A DNA stretch of 64,000 nucleotides from an uncultured Celeribacter sp. (GCF_963675965.1 NZ_OY780935.1:2220501-2284500), one strand, 5' to 3'; positions 44,283-53,538 are shown, numbered from the stretch's first letter. A program made the numbers and translations. Notes: generated by a model from the sequence alone, not told the origin.

Positions 44283-45446
44283 ATGAAAACTCCAATCCGA
44301 ATTTTGCTGCTTCTGGCGGTGCTTGCTGGCGGCTATTGGGGCTGGACGCAGCTCCGGGAGGATGGAGAGCAGCCTGTGCCGCAGACAGCAGCGGTCAGCC
44401 GGGGATCGGTGGCCGAGACGGTTCTGGCCTCCGGTACGATCGAAGCCAGCCAATTGGTGAGCGTTGGGGCCCGGACTTCGGGTCAGATCGAAACCATGGC
44501 GGTCAGCCTTGGGCAAACGGTCAAGACAGGAGACTTGATTGCTGAAATCGACAGCCAGGATCAGCAGAACGATGTTCTGCAGGCCGAAGCCGATCTTGCC
44601 AACATCGAGGCGCAGATCGCGGCCAAGAATGCGAGCCTAACCAAGGCGCAACTGGCGTTGGATCGTCTGACGCGACTGAGTGCGCAGAACTACGCGTCGC
44701 AGGAAGATGTGGAAAGTGCAACCGCGGATCTGGCCGTCTATGAAGCCGAGCTTGAAGCGCTGGATGCGCAGAAATCCAGTGCCGAGGTGACCGTTTCCAC
44801 GGCCAAGATTGCCCTCGAACGCACCAAGATCACCGCGCCGATGGACGGCACGATTGTGGCTGTGGTGGTCGATGAAGGCCAGACCGTGAATGCCAATACC
44901 GATGCGCCGACAATCGTGAAGCTGGCCAATCTGGACCGGATGATCGTGAAGGCGGAGATATCTGAGGCGGATGTCGTGCATGTCGCGGCAGGGCAGAAAG
45001 TCAGTTTCACCATTCTGGGCGAACCGGATCGTGCGTTTGAGGCTACCGTGCGCGATATTGAACCGGCTCCCTCTGCGATCGAAGACAGCGATACGATTTC
45101 GACCGATGAGGCGATCTATTACAATGGCCGGCTTGAGGTCGATAACCCAGACCATCTTTTGCGGATCGGCATGACCACGCAGGTGTCGATCATCCTTGAT
45201 GAGGCGCACGATGTGCTGACCGTGCCCTCCTCGGCGATCAGCAGCGGGCCGGAAGGGGCCATGGTGCAGCTTTATGAACCGCAAAGCGGCAGCACCCAGC
45301 CGCAAGCTGTCGAGGTGGGACTCGACAATAAAGTGACCGCCGAAATCCGGTCGGGGCTGAGCGAAGGCGATCTGGTCGTGACCGGGTCGGCCATGTCCGG
45401 TGTCGGCAGTGCTGGGGGCCGTATGGGGCGGCCGATGGGGTTCTGA
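44283..45446 (+). CDS. macA: MacA-like periplasmic adaptor (membrane fusion protein)
   Basis: MacA joins the inner-membrane ABC protein MacB to an outer-membrane TolC-type channel for export of macrolides or other substrates. The 387 residues have an N-terminal membrane anchor (IRILLLLAVLAGGYWGW). They then show the lipoyl half-motif with GRVxxASGxxE-like content (VAETVLASGTIEASQLVSVGARTSGQIE), a helical hairpin (residues ~100-190) and beta-barrel domains (ERTKITAPMDGTIVA). The ATG at 44283 gives this anchor. macB begins one base after the stop. No TolC gene lies nearby. Confidence 0.9.
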   Translation: MKTPIRILLLLAVLAGGYWGWTQLREDGEQPVPQTAAVSRGSVAETVLASGTIEASQLVSVGARTSGQIETMAVSLGQTVKTGDLIAEIDSQDQQNDVLQAEADLANIEAQIAAKNASLTKAQLALDRLTRLSAQNYASQEDVESATADLAVYEAELEALDAQKSSAEVTVSTAKIALERTKITAPMDGTIVAVVVDEGQTVNANTDAPTIVKLANLDRMIVKAEISEADVVHVAAGQKVSFTILGEPDRAFEATVRDIEPAPSAIEDSDTISTDEAIYYNGRLEVDNPDHLLRIGMTTQVSIILDEAHDVLTVPSSAISSGPEGAMVQLYEPQSGSTQPQAVEVGLDNKVTAEIRSGLSEGDLVVTGSAMSGVGSAGGRMGRPMGF

Positions 45447-45447
45447 T

Positions 45448-47391
45448 ATGACGGAACCTCTGATTTCAGCGCGCGGTCTGAGCCGCAGTTTCCAGGCGGG
45501 AGATGAACTCATCACCGTTCTGCGGGATGTGGATATCGACATCTACCCCGGTGAACTGGTGGCGATCATCGGGGCCTCGGGGTCCGGCAAATCGACGCTG
45601 ATGAACATTCTGGGTTGTCTCGACCGTGCCAGCACCGGACGCTACGCTTTCGCCGGTCGCGATGTCAGTGTGCTGGCGCCTGATGAGCTGGCGCAGCTGC
45701 GCCGCGAACACTTCGGTTTCATTTTTCAGCGGTATCAGCTTCTGCCGGATCTGGATGCGGTCGGCAACGTCGAGGTGCCTGCGATCTACGCCGGTGTGGG
45801 CAAGGGGGCCCGCCGCAAGCGTGCCAAGGAGCTGTTGACGCAGCTTGGTCTCGAAACGCGGTTCGACCACCGGCCCAGCGAACTGTCAGGGGGCCAGCAG
45901 CAACGTGTGTCGGTTGCCCGTGCGCTGATGAACGGTGGCGAGGTCATTCTGGCCGATGAGCCGACAGGGGCGCTCGACAGCAAGAGTGGCGAGGATCTGA
46001 TCGCGCTGCTCAAGGATCTGAACGCCAATGGCCATACCATTGTGATGGTGACCCACGATCCCGCCGTGGCTGTACATGCACATCGGATTATTGAAATCAG
46101 CGACGGCCGGATCATCTCAGACACCCGTAAAGACGTGGCGGATACGCCCACGGTAGCGCCCGATACGGCGCTGAAGGCCAAGGGGGGCGGGGCGATGTTG
46201 CGGCGCCTGTCCGAGGCGTTTTCGATCTCGATGAAGGCCATGTTGGCCCATCGCACACGGTCGTTCCTGACCATGCTGGGGATCATCATCGGGATTGCTT
46301 CGGTGGTCTTGGTGGTGGCGCTGGGCAATGGCAGTCAGGAACGCGTGCTGCAAAACATCAGTTCTCTGGGAACGAACACGATCACCGTGCGGGCAGGGTC
46401 CGGGTTTGGGTCGCGCGATCAGGGGCGGATCGAAACGCTTGTGCCTGCAGATGCGGATGCGCTGTCTTTGTTGCCGCTGGCTGACAGCGTGTCTCCGGCC
46501 GTGTCGTCATTGGCCTCGGTCATCTATCGCAACACGGAAGCCTCCGCGACCATCAACGGCGTGAGCGGCGATTATTTTCAGGTGCACGCCTATGAGACGG
46601 TTGCCGGGAATGTGTTTTCCGCCGAAGACGTCAAAGCCTATGCACAGATGGCGGTGATCGACGAAGACACCCGGGACACGTTCTTCACGGATGGTACGGA
46701 TCCGCTGGGACAGGTGCTTTTGCTTGGGCATGTGCCGGTGCGGGTGATGGGGGTGGTGCGCTCGACCGGGGCGAGTTTCGGGCCGTCTTCTCTCAATGTT
46801 TGGGTGCCCTACACCACCTCGATGGCGAGGATTTCCGGCCAGAGCATTCTGGGAAGCATCGGTGTGCGTGTCGTCGATGATTATGACATGAAGCAGGCCG
46901 AGCAAGAGATTTCCGCCCTGCTGTTGCGTCGTCATGGCACCAAGGACTTTTTCCTGTCAAACACCGACACTATTCGTGAAACCATCACCTCGACCACGCA
47001 GACGCTGACCTATCTTGTGGCGATGATCGCGGTGATCTCGCTGATCGTCGGAGGGATCGGGGTAATGAACATCATGCTGGTTTCGGTGACCGAACGCACC
47101 AAGGAAATCGGGGTGCGGATCGCTATCGGCGCGCGGCGGTCGGATATTGTCAGTCAGTTCCTGATCGAAGCGGTCATGGTCTGTCTGGTTGGCGGGGTCC
47201 TGGGCATCACCGGCGCGCTGGTCGGCGGGTCTCTGGTGGCGCGATTCGCCTCGGCGGTTCCTCTGAGCTTTTCCATCGTGGCTATCGTGGTGGCCTTTCT
47301 GTCCTCGACGCTGATTGGCGTCACTTTTGGGTTTTTGCCGGCGCGAAATGCGGCAAAGCTTGATCCGGTGGTGGCTCTTAGCCGAGAATGA
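45448..47391 (+). CDS. macB: MacB-like ABC transporter, fused ATPase and permease
   Basis: A 647-residue half-transporter. The ATPase half has Walker A GASGSGKST near residue 42, signature LSGGQQQRVSVARAL near 145 and Walker B EVILADEPTGALD. The permease half has one membrane segment near 280 (FLTMLGIIIGIASVVLVVAL), a large periplasmic MacB domain and three membrane segments at the end, with GVMNIMLVSVTERTKEIGVR. This is the standard MacB layout. It is preceded by macA with no gap. Substrate unknown: antibiotic, peptide or siderophore are possible. Confidence 0.92.
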   Translation: MTEPLISARGLSRSFQAGDELITVLRDVDIDIYPGELVAIIGASGSGKSTLMNILGCLDRASTGRYAFAGRDVSVLAPDELAQLRREHFGFIFQRYQLLPDLDAVGNVEVPAIYAGVGKGARRKRAKELLTQLGLETRFDHRPSELSGGQQQRVSVARALMNGGEVILADEPTGALDSKSGEDLIALLKDLNANGHTIVMVTHDPAVAVHAHRIIEISDGRIISDTRKDVADTPTVAPDTALKAKGGGAMLRRLSEAFSISMKAMLAHRTRSFLTMLGIIIGIASVVLVVALGNGSQERVLQNISSLGTNTITVRAGSGFGSRDQGRIETLVPADADALSLLPLADSVSPAVSSLASVIYRNTEASATINGVSGDYFQVHAYETVAGNVFSAEDVKAYAQMAVIDEDTRDTFFTDGTDPLGQVLLLGHVPVRVMGVVRSTGASFGPSSLNVWVPYTTSMARISGQSILGSIGVRVVDDYDMKQAEQEISALLLRRHGTKDFFLSNTDTIRETITSTTQTLTYLVAMIAVISLIVGGIGVMNIMLVSVTERTKEIGVRIAIGARRSDIVSQFLIEAVMVCLVGGVLGITGALVGGSLVARFASAVPLSFSIVAIVVAFLSSTLIGVTFGFLPARNAAKLDPVVALSRE

Positions 47392-47412
47392 TCCGGAAGC
47401 CGGGTGAGCAGT

Positions 47413-47427
47413 TGACTAAAAAAGTCA
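47413..47427. promoter_or_regulatory. Probable Iron-Rhodo box upstream of exbB
   Basis: TGACTAAAAAAGTCA is a TGA-N9-TCA inverted repeat with five-base arms (TGACT/AGTCA), the form of the Iron-Rhodo box bound by RirA or, in Rhodobacterales, possibly IscR. A TTGACT -35-like hexamer overlaps it (47412-47417), and a second short palindrome (GATAAATTATC, 47428-47438) follows. It lies about 70 bp before the exbB start and just after macB, so it is well placed for iron control of the ExbB/ExbD/TonB set. Confidence 0.6.
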
Positions 47428-47498
47428 GATAAATTATCAGGCGAAAAAGACCTGCGTATTGATACGTGCAGGACGCACAAGCTGAATGGATCTTTCTG

Positions 47499-48182
47499 AT
47501 GACCTTTTCTGACACGTTTGCCCCGTTGCTGGATTTCCTGATCAAGGGCGGTCCGTCGATCTGGGCGATCGCTGTGCTGTCGGTCATCACGTTGGCGTTG
47601 ATCCTGTGGAAAATCTGGGATCTGATGCTGCTGGGCGCCTGGAATGGCGGACGTGCTGCACAAGAGGCGCTGAATGCCTGGCAAAACGGAGACGCTGAAG
47701 GTGCCTTGCGTTTGCTGGCTGCGCGTAAGACCACACGGGCGCATCTGGTGCGCACCGCGATGCAGGCCCACCGCAATCCCGATTACGACGACCCCGCCGC
47801 CGAAGCCGAGACCACACGGGTGGCCAAGGGGCTGATGGCCCGGGCGCGCGCGGGGTTGCGACCGCTGGAACTGATTGCAACCATTGCCCCGCTTTTGGGT
47901 CTTTTGGGGACGGTCATGGGGATGATCTCTGCGTTTCAGGCGCTGCAGGATGCGGGCACGCGTGCCGATCCGTCGATGCTCGCGGGCGGGATCTGGGAAG
48001 CCCTGCTGACAACCGCTGCCGGTATGGCAGTGGCGATTCCGGCTTCCATGGCATTGACTTGGTTTGAAAGCGTCACGGATCGCCTGCGCCATGAACTGGA
48101 AGACGCGGCGACGCGCGTGTTCCTGCGTGCCCGCAAGGTCGATGAAGCGGATGCCAAACTGGCGCTGGCCGCGGCGGAGTAA
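47499..48182 (+). CDS. exbB: ExbB/TolQ family proton channel
   Basis: ExbB and ExbD use the proton gradient to energise TonB-dependent outer-membrane uptake. The 227-residue protein has three membrane segments. The family motif is in the last two (LIATIAPLLGLLGTVMGMISAFQAL near residue 125; LLTTAAGMAVAIPASMALTWFE near 170). I use the ATG at 47499; a GTG at 47466 would add eleven residues and neither has a strong ribosome site. exbD follows after 4 bp. Confidence 0.9.
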   Translation: MTFSDTFAPLLDFLIKGGPSIWAIAVLSVITLALILWKIWDLMLLGAWNGGRAAQEALNAWQNGDAEGALRLLAARKTTRAHLVRTAMQAHRNPDYDDPAAEAETTRVAKGLMARARAGLRPLELIATIAPLLGLLGTVMGMISAFQALQDAGTRADPSMLAGGIWEALLTTAAGMAVAIPASMALTWFESVTDRLRHELEDAATRVFLRARKVDEADAKLALAAAE

Positions 48183-48186
48183 GCCC

Positions 48187-48564
48187 ATGACCTTTGACGA
48201 CCCTCGCGTCAAAAGAAGGCCATCGCTGACGCCGATGATCGACGTGGTGTTTCTGCTTCTGGTGTTCTTCATGCTTGCGTCACGGTTCGGCATGGACATG
48301 CAACTGCCGTTGACCGTTGGCGGGACGTCGTCCACGCCCTATTCGGGGCCGCCGCGTCTGGTGCAGGTGGAAGCTGAGGAACTGCGTCTGAACGGTGCTC
48401 CCGTAACCCCGGAAGATCTGGTGACGAAACTGGAAACCCTGACCGAGACTCCGACCGATACGATTATCCTGCGCGCCGGTGATGAGGTGCCCCTGCAACG
48501 GATGGTCAGCGTCATGGATGCTCTTGGCGCGGCGGGCTATTCGAGCCTTGTGCTGTTGGAGTGA
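48187..48564 (+). CDS. exbD: ExbD/TolR family biopolymer transport protein (first copy)
   Basis: A 125-residue protein with one N-terminal membrane helix. It carries the family motif SLTPMIDVVFLLLVFFML, whose Asp is the essential protonatable residue, and a small periplasmic domain. It lies 4 bp after exbB and 4 bp before a second ExbD, all in one operon. Confidence 0.9.
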   Translation: MTFDDPRVKRRPSLTPMIDVVFLLLVFFMLASRFGMDMQLPLTVGGTSSTPYSGPPRLVQVEAEELRLNGAPVTPEDLVTKLETLTETPTDTIILRAGDEVPLQRMVSVMDALGAAGYSSLVLLE

Positions 48565-48568
48565 GCCG

Positions 48569-48991
48569 ATGAATTTTGCCACCCAGCCCAAAAAGCAGCC
48601 GGTCGAGAGCATCGTGCCGATGATCAATGTGGTGTTTCTGCTGCTGATCTTTTTCCTAATGACAGCGCAGATTGCTCCGCCGGATGCGCTGGAGGTCTCG
48701 CCGCCGGACGCGCAGAGCGACACACCTGCCGAAGCGGAGCTGACGCTCTATGTCGACAAAGAGGGCACGGTGGCGTTTCGTGACCATCGGGGCGAAGACG
48801 CGGCGCTGCACGCGCTGGAGCTGGAGCGGATCACACTCTGCGCCGATGGCGGTTGTGGTCTCGAAGGTGCGGTGCCGCCTCTGCGGCTGCGGGCGGATGC
48901 CGAAGTGCCCGCGACGGTGGTGGCGCAGCTTTTGCCAAAGCTTGCCGGTCTTGGTTTCGGCCAGATCGAACTTGTGACGCAGTCGCAGTGA
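48569..48991 (+). CDS. exbD: ExbD/TolR family protein (second, diverged copy)
   Basis: A 140-residue second ExbD with SIVPMINVVFLLLIFFLM. The usual protonatable Asp is Asn here (MINVV instead of MIDVV), so it may not conduct protons by itself. Its periplasmic part contains two Cys (ITLCADGGCGLEG), unlike the first copy. Pairs of unequal ExbDs occur in some TonB systems, where the second is thought to act with the first. It starts 4 bp after the first ExbD and ends 7 bp before tonB. Confidence 0.85.
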   Translation: MNFATQPKKQPVESIVPMINVVFLLLIFFLMTAQIAPPDALEVSPPDAQSDTPAEAELTLYVDKEGTVAFRDHRGEDAALHALELERITLCADGGCGLEGAVPPLRLRADAEVPATVVAQLLPKLAGLGFGQIELVTQSQ

Positions 48992-48998
48992 GGGGCCG

Positions 48999-49850
48999 AT
49001 GAAACGTATCGTGACAGGAGCCGTTTTTCTGAGCCTCGCTCTGGGGGTTCATTTTGCCGTGGCCGCCGCCCGGTTCATGTCTTCTGAGGACGGGGCATCT
49101 TCGGCGGGCAACGGTGGCGATGCCGTGCTGTCGCTTGAGGCCTCGACGGCGGCTGTGGCGGCCATGGTCGAAACATGGGAAAGCCCGCCTGAAGTGGTGG
49201 CCGAGACCGAGACGACCCAGACCCCTCCGGACGCTCCTGAGATAGACACGTCAGCAGATCTGCCGGTTATGGCCCAGGCCGAGACTCTGCCAGATCGCGA
49301 CATTCCTATGCCGGTACAGCAGGTCGAAACGCCTGAGGCCCCGGAACAATTCGAAGCGCCGAAAGCGCCCGAGGCCCTCAAGCCGCCGGAGCCTGAACCG
49401 CAGCCTGATCCCAAGCCAGAGCCTAAGCCTGAACCCAAGCCGGCGCCGGCAAAGCCTGTGGCCGGGGGCGACCGCTCCAGTCAGGCGACCACAGCTGCCG
49501 GGCGGGGCGGGGGGGCGCAGGCCGGGCAGGCCCGCGCCTCACAGGGGGCCAGCTTGTCGGCGTCCCAGCGTCAATCGAAAATCCGGCAATGGGGCAATTC
49601 GATCCGTGCCCGCATCGAGCGCCGCAAACGTGCGCCGCGCAACGCAGGTGTCGGTCAGGTTCTGATCGTGGTCTCCGTCGATGCGGCCGGACAATTGCGG
49701 GGTGTGCGGGTGCGTCAAAGCTCTGGCAATCCCGTGTTGGATGAGGCTGCGTTGGATGCCGCCCGCCGCGCTGGCAAGTTCCCCAAAGCGCCGGTGCCGC
49801 TGGACAGCAACTATGCCGAGCTGACGATTCCCATCGTCTTTTCACGCTAA
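48999..49850 (+). CDS. tonB: TonB family protein
   Basis: TonB carries energy from ExbB/ExbD to TonB-dependent receptors. The 283-residue product has an N-terminal membrane anchor (VTGAVFLSLALGVHFAVAAA). A long Pro/Glu/Lys-rich periplasmic spacer follows (residues ~110-155, with EPKPEPKPAP). The C-terminal domain starts near 200 (RIERRKRAPRNAGVGQVLIVVSVD) and ends YAELTIPIVFSR. It completes the exbB-exbD-exbD-tonB operon. The receptors it serves are not in this window. Confidence 0.88.
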   Translation: MKRIVTGAVFLSLALGVHFAVAAARFMSSEDGASSAGNGGDAVLSLEASTAAVAAMVETWESPPEVVAETETTQTPPDAPEIDTSADLPVMAQAETLPDRDIPMPVQQVETPEAPEQFEAPKAPEALKPPEPEPQPDPKPEPKPEPKPAPAKPVAGGDRSSQATTAAGRGGGAQAGQARASQGASLSASQRQSKIRQWGNSIRARIERRKRAPRNAGVGQVLIVVSVDAAGQLRGVRVRQSSGNPVLDEAALDAARRAGKFPKAPVPLDSNYAELTIPIVFSR

Positions 49851-49910
49851 ACGGCAGCATTTCGCGGGACAGAGGCGCCGCGTTCAATCACAGTTTTTGA
49901 TGGTTTCCAT

Positions 49911-49936
49911 GCGGCCCCTCCCAGTGGTGGGGCCGC
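49911..49936. other. GC-rich hairpin between tonB and asd
   Basis: GCGGCCCC at 49911-49918 and GGGGCCGC at 49929-49936 form a perfect 8-bp stem with a 10-base loop, 60 bases after the tonB stop. No T run follows on either strand. It might be part of a Rho-dependent end or a 3' stabiliser. The rest of the 238-bp gap shows nothing I can name besides the asd ribosome site. Confidence 0.35.
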
Positions 49937-50088
49937 GTTGACGCCGTGTCGCACTTGAGAACCGGCGAAATGCGCCTAACTGGCCCGACAAGACCGTCAA
50001 ACGGCAGGTTTTACGCTAATCCGGTTTGCATTTCGCCACCTATTGTGTATCCCTCGCCGCCAGTCATGTAAGACTAAAGGAGTGCCAA

Positions 50089-51111
50089 ATGGGCTATAAA
50101 GTCGTCGTCGCAGGCGCCACGGGCAATGTGGGCCGCGAAATGCTGAATATTCTCGCCGAGCGCGAGTTCCCTGTAGACGAGATCGTTGCGCTGGCTTCGC
50201 GCAAGTCTCTCGGCACCGAGGTAAGCTTTGGCGACAAAACCCTGACCACCAAGGATCTCGATACTTTCGATTTCTCCGGTTGGGATATGGCGCTGTTTGC
50301 TGTCGGCTCCGAGGCCACGAAGAAATACGCACCGAAAGCCGCCGAAGCAGGCTGCGTGGTGATCGATAACTCGTCGCTGTATCGCTATGATCCGGACGTG
50401 CCGCTGATTGTGCCCGAGGTGAACCCGGACGCCATCGAAGGCTATTCCAAGAAAAACATCATTGCGAACCCGAACTGTTCCACTGCGCAGATGGTCGTGG
50501 CGCTCAAGCCGCTGCATGACCGCGCCAAGATCAAACGCGTCGTCGTGTCCACCTATCAATCCGTGTCCGGCTCCGGCAAGGATGCGATTGATGAGCTGTG
50601 GAACCAGACCAAGGGCATGTATGTGCCGGGTCAGGAAGTCGCGCCGAGCGTCTATCCGAAGCAGATCGCCTTCAACGTGATCCCGCATATCGACGTCTTC
50701 ATGGACAGCGGGGACACCAAGGAAGAATGGAAGATGATCGCGGAGACGAAGAAGATCGTCGATCCCTCGATCAAGGTCACCGCAACCTGTGTGCGTGTGC
50801 CGGTGTTCGTCGGGCACTCTGAGTCCATCAACATCGAAACCGAGGAATTCCTCGATGAGGAGGAAGCGCGTGAAATCCTGCGCACGGCGCCGGGCATCCT
50901 GGTCGTCGACAAGCGCGAAGACGGTGGCTATGTCACGCCGGTCGAATGCGTTGGCGATTTCGCCACCTTCGTGTCGCGTATCCGTCAGGACGTGACCATC
51001 GACAATGGTCTGAACTTCTGGTGCGTGTCCGACAACCTGCGCAAAGGCGCAGCGCTGAACGCGGTGCAGATTGCCGAGCTGCTGGGACGTCGTGTGCTGA
51101 AAAAAGGCTGA
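50089..51111 (+). CDS. asd: Aspartate-semialdehyde dehydrogenase
   Basis: Asd reduces aspartyl phosphate to aspartate semialdehyde, the branch point to lysine, diaminopimelate, threonine and methionine. The 340-residue protein has the Rossmann start GYKVVVAGATGNVGREML. The catalytic Cys is in IIANPNCSTAQMVVAL near residue 131, and STYQSVSGSGKDAIDEL and RVPVFVGHSESINIE follow. AAAGGAG precedes the ATG at 50089. It is monocistronic, with a clear terminator after it. Confidence 0.96.
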   Translation: MGYKVVVAGATGNVGREMLNILAEREFPVDEIVALASRKSLGTEVSFGDKTLTTKDLDTFDFSGWDMALFAVGSEATKKYAPKAAEAGCVVIDNSSLYRYDPDVPLIVPEVNPDAIEGYSKKNIIANPNCSTAQMVVALKPLHDRAKIKRVVVSTYQSVSGSGKDAIDELWNQTKGMYVPGQEVAPSVYPKQIAFNVIPHIDVFMDSGDTKEEWKMIAETKKIVDPSIKVTATCVRVPVFVGHSESINIETEEFLDEEEAREILRTAPGILVVDKREDGGYVTPVECVGDFATFVSRIRQDVTIDNGLNFWCVSDNLRKGAALNAVQIAELLGRRVLKKG

Positions 51112-51134
51112 GCCGCCTGATATTGCAAAATGCC

Positions 51135-51164
51135 AAAGGGGCACCTTCGGGGGCCCCTTTTTCT
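51135..51164 (+). terminator. Intrinsic terminator of asd
   Basis: AAAGGGGC at 51135-51142 pairs with GCCCCTTT at 51153-51160 and is followed by TTCTG, giving a run of five T when the stem ends are counted. It begins 24 bases after the asd stop. Confidence 0.75.
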
Positions 51165-51294
51165 GTGCGGGTTCAGCCAGAGGATCGGCGGGGCTTTGCC
51201 GCTGAGATGATGCTCGCGCCCGGTTGACGGGAATATGACTTGCCTCCTGCTGTCAGTGCGACGACCTTGTCGCACAGGTAATTAGGAGGATCTC

Positions 51295-52950
51295 ATGTTT
51301 TTAAAATCGATGTCATCGCGTGCGTTTCTGACCGGTTCAGTTCTGGCTGGATCTTTGGCCGGGTTGCCGGATTTGCTGCTGGCCGAAGAATTCGATGCCC
51401 GCAGCGCGGTGACTGCGGTCACGCTTTATCCGCAATCTGCCACCATCACGCGCGAAGCTGCGATCAACCTGCCCGCAGGGCAGCATGAGGTTACATTCGC
51501 GGATATTCCGCTGGGCACGGATATGCAGGCTTTGGTGTCCACGCTGCAAAGTAAGGTCACGGGGGCCACACTCGGTCCCGTCAGCTATGCGCGCCGGTCG
51601 CCTGTGAACAGCACGCTCTACACGTCGGAAGCCGCACAAGCGGCCAAGGCCAAGGTCGATGAGCTGACGCGGGAATTGCGTGCCAGTGAACGCGATGTCG
51701 CCGCCATCCGGCTGGCTGCAGAGGCGGCTGAGGATACATTGGCCTATCTCGGACGGCTGCAGGCGCCGGATGGGGCCACGGCAGAAGAGATCGCATCTAT
51801 GGGAACTCTGATCCGGGAACAGTCTCTTGATGCCCGTCTTGCCGCAGCCGACGCTTTGGCCCAGGCCGAAGAAAGCGAACGTGGGCTGCGCGATCTGCGC
51901 GACGCGCTGAGCAAGGCGGAGGCAGAGCTGGCGCGCTTTCGCCAGGAAGATCTGGACAGCCTGCAGATCACGCTCAGCCTAGATGTGCCAAAGGCTGCGG
52001 ATGTGAAGGTGAGTTTTTCCTACATGGTGCCGGATGCCTATTGGCAGCCCGCCTATACGGCGCGGCTTGACACGGAAACGGGGGACATGTCCCTGACCCG
52101 TGGTGTGCAGGCCATGCAGGATACCGGCGAGGCCTGGACCGATGTGCAACTGACCTTCGCCACGGACAATCCGTCGCGGCGCAGTTCGCCGAGCGAGGTG
52201 TACTCCGATATCCGCCGCATTTCCGAACCGGGGCCGGAACTGATGCGGGGCGTCGGAGCTGCAGATATGGCGGAATATGCCGCCCCTGTCATGGAGCAGG
52301 CGATGAGCAAGACTGAGGCCGTTGCCAATCTGTCGGGTCTCAGCCTGACCTATGCCTATCCGGAGCCTGCTACCCTCTATTCCGAAGAGGGCGCGACCGA
52401 ATTCGCCCTTTCCGAGGTGGATCTGGCGCCGGACCTGGTCGTGCGTGCGGTGCCGCTTTACGACAGCACCGGCTATCTGATGGCGTCTTTCACCAACGAG
52501 ACGGGCGAAATGCTGGTGCCGGGGGCGGTGCGGCTGATCCGGGATGGGGTGAGCCTCGGGGAAACGCGTCTCGACACGGTGGTTGCCGGGGATGAGGTCG
52601 ATTTGGCCTTTGGTGCGGTGGACGGTGTGCAGGTGGAGCGCCGCATTCTGAGCCGCAACGAAGGGGATCGGGGCATGATTTCCAAGAAGACCGAAACCAG
52701 CTCGGAATGGCTGATTTCTTTGCGCAACTCCACGGGTCGCAGCTGGCCGGTTGAGGTGATTGACCGGGTTTCCGTCTCGGAACAGGAAGATCTCAAGATC
52801 GACTGGCGCGCCAATCCGATGCCGGACGCTGAAGACTATGACGGAAAACGCGGCGTTCTGGCATGGCATGTCGATCTGGCGGCAGGGGCCGAACAGGACA
52901 TCAATGTCGAGGAAACCCTGCGCTGGCCCGAGGGCATGATCCTGCGGTGA
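51295..52950 (+). CDS. DUF4139/DUF4140 (mucoidy-inhibitor MuiA-like) envelope protein
   Basis: A 551-residue protein with a probable signal peptide (residues 1-30). DUF4140 follows at the N-terminus (VTAVTLYPQSATITREAAINLPAG), then coiled-coil helices (~110-220) and DUF4139 in the C-terminal half (VSFSYMVPDAYWQPAYTARLDTE; ending INVEETLRWPEGMIL). The family was named from an E. coli gene affecting mucoidy; the biochemical role is unknown. AGGAGG lies five bases before the ATG. An intrinsic terminator follows, so it is transcribed alone. Confidence 0.88.
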   Translation: MFLKSMSSRAFLTGSVLAGSLAGLPDLLLAEEFDARSAVTAVTLYPQSATITREAAINLPAGQHEVTFADIPLGTDMQALVSTLQSKVTGATLGPVSYARRSPVNSTLYTSEAAQAAKAKVDELTRELRASERDVAAIRLAAEAAEDTLAYLGRLQAPDGATAEEIASMGTLIREQSLDARLAAADALAQAEESERGLRDLRDALSKAEAELARFRQEDLDSLQITLSLDVPKAADVKVSFSYMVPDAYWQPAYTARLDTETGDMSLTRGVQAMQDTGEAWTDVQLTFATDNPSRRSSPSEVYSDIRRISEPGPELMRGVGAADMAEYAAPVMEQAMSKTEAVANLSGLSLTYAYPEPATLYSEEGATEFALSEVDLAPDLVVRAVPLYDSTGYLMASFTNETGEMLVPGAVRLIRDGVSLGETRLDTVVAGDEVDLAFGAVDGVQVERRILSRNEGDRGMISKKTETSSEWLISLRNSTGRSWPVEVIDRVSVSEQEDLKIDWRANPMPDAEDYDGKRGVLAWHVDLAAGAEQDINVEETLRWPEGMILR

Positions 52951-52971
52951 GCCGCCTGAGTTTGATTGACG

Positions 52972-52999
52972 AAGGGGCGGGGAAACAGCCGCCCCTTTT
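52972..52999 (+). terminator. Intrinsic terminator of the DUF4139 gene
   Basis: AAGGGGCGG at 52972-52980 pairs with CCGCCCCTT at 52989-52997 around GGAAACAG, followed by TT (four T in all). It begins 21 bases after the stop. Confidence 0.7.
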
Positions 53000-53268
53000 G
53001 CTGTTTCAGGGGCGGGCTTCAGGTTCCGTTAAGATTCACCGCGGACGGCAAAAATTTTAGAAATTCATTCTGGTGCCGGGGATATCATTTTACCTTGTTG
53101 AAAATAAAAGACTTTGTGCGCCACTGGGATGGCCGTTCAGCCGATAGATCAAATTGTGTGGAAACGACACTGCGTGGAACCGCCAAAATATGCTTTGCTG
53201 TCCTCAGTCGCAAATATGCGGGACTGGCCGGAACTGGGCCCGGCTGGGAATGTGGAAAGGACGATGTG
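53000..53268 (+). other. Non-coding stretch with no clear features
   Basis: This 269-base stretch is noticeably more AT-rich in its middle (53050-53110). It holds a TTGAAA hexamer at 53098 but no convincing -10 at the right spacing. I see no tRNA, repeat or operator here. It may contain the promoter of the small gene at 53269. Confidence 0.4.
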
Positions 53269-53538
53269 ATGACCGACTATATTTCAGTTGCGCGCCGTGG
53301 GCGTCTGATTGCGCTGAACTCTTATGAAACCGGGGCGCTGCGTTGCTTTCGTGAAACAGGTCCTCAATCGCACCGGGAGGCGGGCAGAGAGGGCCTCCAC
53401 CGCAGGCCGCCGATGTTTCAGCACAGCGCTGCGACGGAAGACCTGACCGTCTTTTCCGACGCGCCAGCCACACAATCGGTTTTGCAGCTGGCCGCCCGGG
53501 ATATGGTCACGATCACGCCCGCGCTCGCGATGGTGTGA
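53269..53538 (+). CDS. Small hypothetical protein
   Basis: The frame from the ATG at 53269 encodes 89 residues, MTDYISVARRGRLIALNSYE at the start, with an AAAGGA ribosome site at a fair distance. It has no membrane segment, signal or known motif. The middle is rich in Arg and His. It converges on the carbonic anhydrase gene 19 bases away. I do not recognise it; coding status rests on the ribosome site and open frame only. Confidence 0.45.
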   Translation: MTDYISVARRGRLIALNSYETGALRCFRETGPQSHREAGREGLHRRPPMFQHSAATEDLTVFSDAPATQSVLQLAARDMVTITPALAMV

